Positions 57,662 to 64,000 of a DNA stretch of 64,000 bases are shown here, in pieces. How positions within the stretch are numbered: the stretch's first letter is position 1; every line of letters starts with the position of its first letter. The notes beneath the pieces were generated by a model. That model did not search any database. It was not told where the DNA came from and saw only the letters and a list, made by a program, of their open reading frames with translations. The translations under genes and the position numbers were made by a program. Origin of the DNA: Exophiala sp. HKRS030 (taxonomy: Eukaryota > Ascomycota > Eurotiomycetes > Chaetothyriales > Herpotrichiellaceae); NCBI GenBank assembly GCA_023897205.1, contig JAHWDD010000001.1:5146001-5210000 (forward strand), given 5' to 3'.

Positions 57662-60021
57662 ATGGCTGCAGAAGACTCACCAGTTCTTTCTGGCCCCATT
57701 CAGCCAGAGCGCCCAGTCAAGAAGCGAGCCTCTCAGGCTTGTCAACAATGTCGTTCACGAAAAGTAAAGTGTGATCTTACGTCGAAAGGCCCGCCATGTC
57801 ACAATTGTCAACTGGATGATATAGAATGCACGACATCTCTGTCGAAGAGGAGCAGAAAGTATCGTTTACAACAACGGAAGAGGACCTGGGCGGATGAGAG
57901 TGAATCTAGACCATTGTCCGGTGGGCAGCCGCTCCTCGATATACCCTTCGACCCGAACGCTGGTCACTCCATGACTCCTGTCGCAACTGCAAGTCGAGAG
58001 GAAGCCCAAAATCCTTCCCGCATCACTGAAGGCCACGATACTAGGCCCCAGCCCCTTCCCAATGCTTCTGACTGCACAACGAAGCCATCCAGCGATCCCA
58101 TTGTTGCGGATGTTGATCGGTCTGGCACAGCTTCCTTCCAACTCCCCGCCTTCATTCAGCCCCCATCACGCGAGTTTGATATGGACGAGCTGGACTTTTT
58201 GAAAAGGTATGGAGCGCTCTCCCCACCTCAGCAGTCTCTTCAAGACCAATTATTTCTTTCCTTTCTCCTCTATGTGTTCCCTTTTCTACCGGTACTTGAC
58301 GTACAAGACTTCATTGATGCTGTCGAGCAGCGTCGACCGGACCGGCGAATAAGTTTGATTCTCTTTCAGGCGGTCATGTTTTCGGGGACGGCATTTGTCC
58401 CTATTGAAGCACTCCGAGAAGCTGGTTTCGAGAGTCGCATTGCAGCTAGAGCCATTTTCCTCCGCAAGGTCAAGGTTCGTATACGATATCTTTTCCGTTC
58501 TATATCATGGTCTGATCGGAAATACAGCTGTTATACGACTCGGATTGGGAAAGCGATCGTATTGTCCTCATACAAGCAACACTGCTGCACGAATGGTGGT
58601 ACGTTTCAAGCGCGGACGCAAAGGATCCTTGGTACTGGCATGGTTCCTGCCTGTCATTGGCAATAACGACAGGTCTGAATCAGAAAAGTACAGATGCCCT
58701 TCCCGATCCCAAGATGAGACGCTTGTGGAGAAGGATCTGGTGGACGATTGTGTCAAGAGACCGACTTATGTCTCTCATCACTCGGAAGCCAATGCGTATA
58801 AAGGACGACGAAATCAATCTGGCCCGCTTGAGGTTCAGAGACTTCGACACCAAACCCTACTCCACTGGAAAGCCGCTTCTCGTGGCTTCTCCTCTCGTAA
58901 CCGAGAGCATCGGCAGAGTCATGTTGGCAGAAATGTTCATTGCACAAATGGAAATACTCTTGATAGGCGGGAGAATCATCGAGCACACTTACAATCTCCA
59001 GATATTTGCAGCGTCGACGTGGGCAACATACTATGTTCCCAAGCCAAAAAGTGATCTCTCCATGCAAGATTGCCATCAGCTGAAAAAGGAGGTAGATGAC
59101 TGGACTCGGAATTTGAACCCGTGGTGCCGACTGCAGTGTTGCGATGAGGAGGATTTCGGACAGCAGGGCTTCGGAGTGTTACGTATTAATTCAATGTCGC
59201 TGAAATTACTACGTTTCATGGCACTGGAAACTTTGCTTCGGCCTCTGACTTTCTCCGGGCGCTGTCCTGGCATGCTGAATGAAACCGAAGACGAGTCCAC
59301 CATCGAGGCACGGAGAGATGTCACTCAAATTGCCGCCGATATGACGGATCTGCTTTCGACTCTTAGGACTGACAATTTGCTGGAATACGTTCCTCCTCTT
59401 TCGGTGGGTTGCATTCATACCACGCTGGCCACCTTTCTTGTAGACTTTCGACTGGCTGGTAAACGTCCTCCAGACGATCCGAGTCATAAATTCCACGATT
59501 GCGTTCGGTCGTTGGTACAACTACGGGACGTGTGGCCCATCACCAAGGGCACGTGTGCATTGGTGAAACACGGAACGGCCAATAACCAGATATGGTTCGC
59601 CAGGACCCTCCAGATGTTGGCTCCGATGGCTCGAAGCAATGCGGCGGGGAGCGGACAAATCGATAGCTACGGTCTGCAAACATCTTCTACTTGGACGCCA
59701 GCGCAGAGTGAAGGAAGGGATAATGAGTTCTCCTCAATCATATATGGCGACAAACTACCCACATGGCCTGATAGGGCGGAAGGGACGCCTCAGCAGGGCA
59801 GCAATATGGCATCCACGTACCTATCATCCATGTATCCAGTTCCCTGGACAGCTGCAGATTTCGAGGTCCTCGACCTGGAGGTCTGTCGGGAAATATACAC
59901 GAGTTACACTTCTGAGTCTTTCCCTGCTGCACAAGGAACGGCTCAACATATGTATGGCGGCGAATCGCTTGCGCTCAACCCGACAATTGGCGATATAGCG
60001 GATGTGTCTCTACAACTTTAG
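57662..60021 (+). CDS. Zn2Cys6 transcription factor (fungal-specific TF domain)
   Basis: Nuclear regulator. Exons 57662-58474 and 58528-60021 give 768 residues. Zinc cluster: SQACQQCRSRKVKCDLTSKGPPCHNCQLDDIEC, followed by a basic linker KRSRKYRLQQRKR. The fungal_trans domain begins near FLSFLLYVFPFLPVLDVQDFIDAV and continues after the intron with LLYDSDWESDRIVLIQATLL and LWRRIWWTIVSRDRLMSLITRKP, as in cutinase-factor (Ctf1) relatives. The single intron is phase 0. It sits between a secreted amidase and an NCS1 permease, which it may control; this is inference from position. The start ATG follows a clean 5' region. Confidence 0.88.
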
Positions 60022-60768
60022 CGAGGAAGCAAGAGTTCGTCCGGGACGATCTCGTTCAAACTTCTGTAGTAGTAAGTCCAAGTCATGAGCCTTCCTCTTT
60101 CTGATTGGCTTGATCCTCGAGAACGCCAAACTTGCTTCGTACGAGCACATGTTGATGCTGGCACTTCATGGAGGAAAAGGCTGCAAGGAAAAAGCACCAA
60201 TCAGATGCCGAGACGGACTTCATCGTCCTTATCAATCTCGACGACTCGTACTCGGCAGTGCTACAGAACCTCCTCTTTCAACATCCCCGGAAAATCACCA
60301 TCTCTTTCAACAGTCATGGAGAAGCGCGCTGCCCAGGCTTGTCTCGTATCTCCACATACTTTGTAAGTCTGGTGAGCCAGAGATTCGATGAAAAGGAGCT
60401 ACCTTCCAAAGACAGTTTAGAGCTGTGGACATCACCCTTATCTCTAACCCCAAGCCTCGCGGGAGGCGTCGCAAATGATCGACAGGCAATCATTGAAGAT
60501 GGCATGACGAGATAATATCAATTTCACTTATTCCGTATGAGTACCACAGAAGCTCAACGTGGCTCTCGGCAGAGGGAATGCGGGCTTCTCCCCCCGAGAA
60601 CGACCAAGGATCCAAGAGGCAAAGACGTCCTTGGCCATTCTGATAAGGGTCAGACAACGCCATCGTCACTCGTGCAACCTGTGCGGCCACTCTTAAAAGG
60701 GTCTTGGTTCCTGCGTGGACACATGGCTTCCATGCTTGATCGACCTGCTCGCGCCCATTTTACCAGTC
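60022..60768. other. Intergenic, 0.75 kb
   Basis: Between the Zn2Cys6 gene and the NCS1 permease, both plus. Overlapping open frames of about 90-115 codons at 60085-60515 overlap in all three frames, suggesting chance rather than a gene. It holds the permease promoter. Confidence 0.4.
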
Positions 60769-62724
60769 ATGAAATTCACCACCCCCAAGTTCGAGAGACC
60801 TCATCTCAAGGTTGAACAGCCCAAGTCGTCGTTTGCTGAAGGGAATTCACGATGGTAAGTCTTCATTGAGCCTGTCCTGTGCCTTCTGCGTTCCGACGAG
60901 CTGTGCTTGCACGATTCGAAACGATTCGTCCCATTCGAGATGTCATGCGAGATGGCATTCTGGGAAAAAGAGCGTGCAAATAGAGCTCTCCTCTGGGCGC
61001 TTCCTCATGGACTACAATCTCCAAATTACTGACGTTGACTTCAGGACCAACAAGGATCTCGACCCTGTTCCACCCGCACGCCGTAAGTGGGGAGTGATTT
61101 CCTTCATTGCCTACTGGGTCTCGGACGCCTTCAACGCAGCAACATGGCAGTTCGCCTCGGCGATGTTGGCTGTAGGTCTATCATGGCGTGAGTCCTTGGG
61201 CATTGTGGCACTGAGTTTCTTCATCATTTCTTGGGTGGTGAGTTGACGTCCTGTCTCAACGATAACAAAACTCATCTAACGAGCGTGAATCTAGATCGCG
61301 TTCAACGGTGCCATTGGAGTACTGCATCATGTTCCGTTTCCTGTCATTGCTCGAGCGAGCTGGGGTTTCTGGGGCTCATATGTGGCCATCATCTCCAGAG
61401 CCATTCTAGCCATCTTCTGGTTCGCCATCCAAACCATGAACGGCGCCAACACGGTCCGCGTCATGATTGGAGCCATATGGCCGTCGTTTTTGAGACTCAA
61501 GAATCATATCCCGGAATCGCAAGGTATCGATACTGCGACGATGATATCCTTCTTCATCTTCTGGCTCATTCAGATCCCGTTTGTCATTATGCATCCAAAC
61601 CAGCTTCGCTTCCTCTTCATGGCAAAGACCATCATTGTCCCCGCGGCGTGGCTGGCCATCATGGCATGGGCATTCGCCTCTACGGACGGAGGCGAGATCT
61701 TCAACCAGCGCGCGACGATCTCTGGCTCGGCTTATAGCTGGGCTTTTCTGTCTTCGATGACGTCCACCATCGGAAACTATGCCACCTTGTCAGTCAACCA
61801 AGCCGACTTTTCCAGATATTCACGTGTGTCGGTCAAGTGGCAGTGCATGTATGTGCCGATGCTACCGGCATTTTTCACATTCATTGCGTTCATTGGTATC
61901 GCATCGAGCAGTGCAGGGGGGTATCATTATGGTATAGTGGAATGGGATCCCATGGCTCTCGTTGCTCACTGGGACAATCGGGCGGCACAATTCTTTGCAG
62001 CTTTTTCGTTCGCGTTGGCTGCTCTGGGTGTGAATATCTCTGCCAACAGTTTGTCGGCTGCCAATGGTACGTTTCTCGCTGTCCCGAGACTGAAGACTGA
62101 GCTTACCCTTTTGGTCTTTTCGAATCAGATCTCATGGCCCTTGCTCCCCGATACATCAACATGCGCCGAGGTCAACTTCTCACCGCACTCACTTGCTGGG
62201 CACTCGTCCCCTGGAAGATCTTGGAGTCGGCAGGGAGTTTCCTGAACTTCATGTCGGCGTACGCCATATTCCTCGGGCCGATCGCTGCCATCATGCTCTT
62301 CGATTTCTGGGTCATCCACGAGCGCAAATACGACACGATCGCGCTGTACAATCCACACGGCATTTATAGATACACGTATGGCGTCAATTGGCGTGCCATA
62401 GTGGCGTTCCTGGTCGGGGTTGCTCCTTCACTTCCCGGATTTGTCAATGGAATCAACAACAACATTGACGTCGGCAGTGGGATTCATCCGTACCAATTCG
62501 GTTGGCTTCTTGGGTTCGTCGGCACGGCTATTGTGTACACGATTCTATCGCTCGTCTTCCCGGCCAGAGAGACTTTTATCGACCGTGCTCTACGCCCTGA
62601 TGAGGTGTTTGCCCAGCAAGGAGAAACTGTAGAGGAGGAAGAACATGGCGGCGCCGCGATGCAAGTTGACCAAATTGATTCCGAGAAGGGAGGTATCAGA
62701 CGTCGGTTAGAGAAATTTCTATAG
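60769..62724 (+). CDS. NCS1 nucleobase/allantoin-type permease (Fur group)
   Basis: Plasma-membrane proton symporter for uracil, allantoin, uridine, hydantoin or related compounds; the exact substrate is unknown. Exons 60769-60854, 61045-61237, 61295-62066 and 62129-62724 give 548 residues. The family start MKFTTPKFERPHLKVEQ is followed by NSRWTNKDLDPVPPARRKWG at the first splice. Helix landmarks are YWVSDAFNAATWQ in TM1, NGAIGVLHHVPFPVIARASWG, FWFAIQTMNGANTVRVMIGAIWP in TM3, and SVNQADFSRYSR before TM7. The C-terminal tail is acidic. It forms a plausible transport unit with the ACT-like gene and a second, convergent NCS1 gene. Confidence 0.92.
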
Positions 62725-63071
62725 ATTAGGTCTTTCTTTTCTCGTGATGAAGGATAGAGTGCATTGCCAATTATCAAATGGCAATGGATCGAATAGAAGG
62801 TGTTGATACGGTCATAGATTGTCTAAAATCAATTCGTCCAAGTTTGCAGGGTCGATGTGCCAAAATAATGTCCCGTCTGACTCATGTCATTGAGTGCTGA
62901 AAGGAGGATAACGTCAGTTTTGAAGCCGTCGAATAGAAATTCTTTTCCTTGAAATGCCATGAGAACTTCTTTGAATAAAACCTGAACGACCCTTTTTAAA
63001 GACAAGTAGGTATCAACAACACGAGTATTCACAAGCTTTTGTCCTTGATATTTTTTCCCTTGCCCCCAACA
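62725..63071. other. Intergenic, 0.35 kb
   Basis: Separates the NCS1 permease from the ACT-like gene. AT-rich; nothing supported. Confidence 0.4.
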
Positions 63072-63545
63072 ATGTCAACAACATCGGGCGAGACGTCTCT
63101 AGGGAAACTCCTCTCGAGCCTCACGCTCGTTCTTCAAGAAGGGACTTTCGTGTTTCTCACAATCCCTCACGAACAATTCACCGCTCCATTCTTGTTTCCT
63201 CTTGACGACATCCAACTCTTGTTTCGCGAGGTCGAAGGTGTCACTCTCGTGATCAGAAAGGAGCTCGCCGATAAACATTCACTTCCGTACCAGTACCCGA
63301 GCCGGATGATCACTTGTAACGTCCATTCCAGCCTCGAGGCGGTGGGGTTCATGGCTCATCTCTCCACGAAACTCGCCGGCCAGGGTCTGAGTGTGAATCC
63401 AGTCAGTGGATATTTTCATGACCACTTGTTCGTGCCGGTTGAAAAGGCAGTCGTGGCGATGAAAGTGTTGGAAAAGGTGAGGGAGGATGCCGAGCGAGCC
63501 ACCACGAGTACGACTACGACCACCAGTGCAACTACTACGAAATAG
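63072..63545 (+). CDS. Small ACT-domain-like protein
   Basis: One exon, 157 residues. The body (residues of about 10-130) resembles the ACT_3/ACT_7-type small proteins of unknown function: LLSSLTLVLQEGTFVFLTIP, then LFREVEGVTLVIRKELADKH, and SSLEAVGFMAHLSTKLAGQG...GYFHDHLFVP, a fold that often binds amino acids or other small ligands. The C-terminus is a threonine-rich tail (TSTTTTTSATTTK). The frame is open upstream to 63039 (MSLIFFPLPPT), but the ATG at 63072 with an A at -3 looks better. It sits between two NCS1 permeases, so a role in sensing or processing a transported nitrogen compound is possible but unproven. Confidence 0.75.
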   Translation: MSTTSGETSLGKLLSSLTLVLQEGTFVFLTIPHEQFTAPFLFPLDDIQLLFREVEGVTLVIRKELADKHSLPYQYPSRMITCNVHSSLEAVGFMAHLSTKLAGQGLSVNPVSGYFHDHLFVPVEKAVVAMKVLEKVREDAERATTSTTTTTSATTTK

Positions 63546-63754
63546 TGATTTGGACTTTGAAGCGGAGCTGGCCATGGTCATGAATATTCAGCATTCTAGG
63601 CTATAATCCAGATAGGAGTTGCGTCAAAAAGAAAGATTGAGATTCATCAGTCGTCAAGCCGTACTGTACTGCATGTTTTGGTCGGCTGCGGAGGCCATCG
63701 ACAAGTTTGTATGCCACCACCACCATCATCCCGACTCTCGATCTACCCCATCAA

Positions 63755-64000
63755 TCAAATATCTTTCGGCAATGTTTCAATGTCCTGTACATCCTTTGGC
63801 AACACACTTTGGGTCGGGACAAAACCTTCATTGTCCCATCTCGTTTGGGCATCCAACATGGTTTCTTTCGCAGTCTCAGGTCTGGCCACAAATTCCCTGA
63901 CTGCTTGAGCGGGGAAGAAATGATGGAGAGCCACGAACGTGACGGCCGAGATTGAGAACCCGACCAGGAACGAAATGTAATATAGTCTTGTCCATCCGAT
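63755..64000 (-). CDS. NCS1-type permease, 3' end only (second copy)
   Basis: The last 81 codons of a gene that runs past the right edge. Read on the minus strand it gives GWTRLYYISFLVGFSISAVTF, a membrane helix, followed by HHFFPAQAVREFVARPE and a polar tail ending DIETLPKDI before the stop at 63755. This matches the last helix and cytosolic tail of Fur-type NCS1 permeases. It is convergent with the ACT-like gene and has a different tail from the upstream NCS1 permease. The edge cuts the gene; no defect is seen. Confidence 0.72.
   Translation of the reverse strand: MGWTRLYYISFLVGFSISAVTFVALHHFFPAQAVREFVARPETAKETMLDAQTRWDNEGFVPTQSVLPKDVQDIETLPKDI

Noticed and set aside
60085..60515. Three overlapping frames of about 90-115 codons
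   Set aside because: All three frames are open at once with no family likeness, more consistent with chance than with a gene.

Overview
The window is nuclear DNA of a filamentous ascomycete, most likely Pezizomycotina. The evidence is short spliceosomal introns (about 45-100 nt, GTRAGT...YAG), fungal-only gene families (Zn2Cys6 regulators, Dal5-type MFS and NCS1 permeases, Pfa4-type DHHC transferase) and a class I myosin and polo kinase of filamentous-fungal layout. The many small introns and gene content resemble Eurotiomycetes or Chaetothyriales, but I cannot fix the species. Exon boundaries below were placed by hand from splice signals and frame continuity. For most genes the spliced length comes out as a whole number of codons.

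Layout. 0.3-8.9 kb: a regulator carrying both C2H2 and Zn2Cys6 fingers, acetoacetyl-CoA synthetase, and a Dal5/Tna1-type MFS transporter. 9.6-11.9 kb: two convergent carboxymuconolactone-decarboxylase paralogues beside a dead alpha/beta hydrolase. 12.2-19.6 kb: RNA polymerase III subunit Rpc25, cystathionine gamma-lyase, an unrecognised coiled-coil membrane protein, and alpha-tubulin. 21.0-23.9 kb: a large secreted protein built from eight six-cysteine modules, the least familiar object here. 24.7-36.0 kb: class I myosin, OPA3-like protein, polo kinase, and a formate-dehydrogenase-like D-2-hydroxyacid dehydrogenase.

36.6-47.9 kb holds a run of metabolic genes that could form a route for a sugar or sugar-lactone: FAD aldonolactone-type oxidase, metallo-beta-lactamase-fold lactonase, Zn-dependent alcohol/polyol dehydrogenase, MFS sugar transporter, and a DHDPS/KDG-type aldolase. 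A sugar-acid dehydratase is the visible gap. 49.2-54.1 kb: palmitoyltransferase Pfa4 and a MutL-family protein without a recognisable endonuclease motif. 54.4-64.0 kb: a secreted amidase, a Zn2Cys6 regulator, an NCS1 permease, an ACT-like small protein and the 3' end of a second NCS1 permease. This could be a nitrogenous-compound scavenging group.

I saw no convincing rRNA, tRNA, CRISPR array or intact transposon. Repeats are limited to microsatellites, short tandem repeats and one perfect 12-bp hairpin at 48.89 kb.
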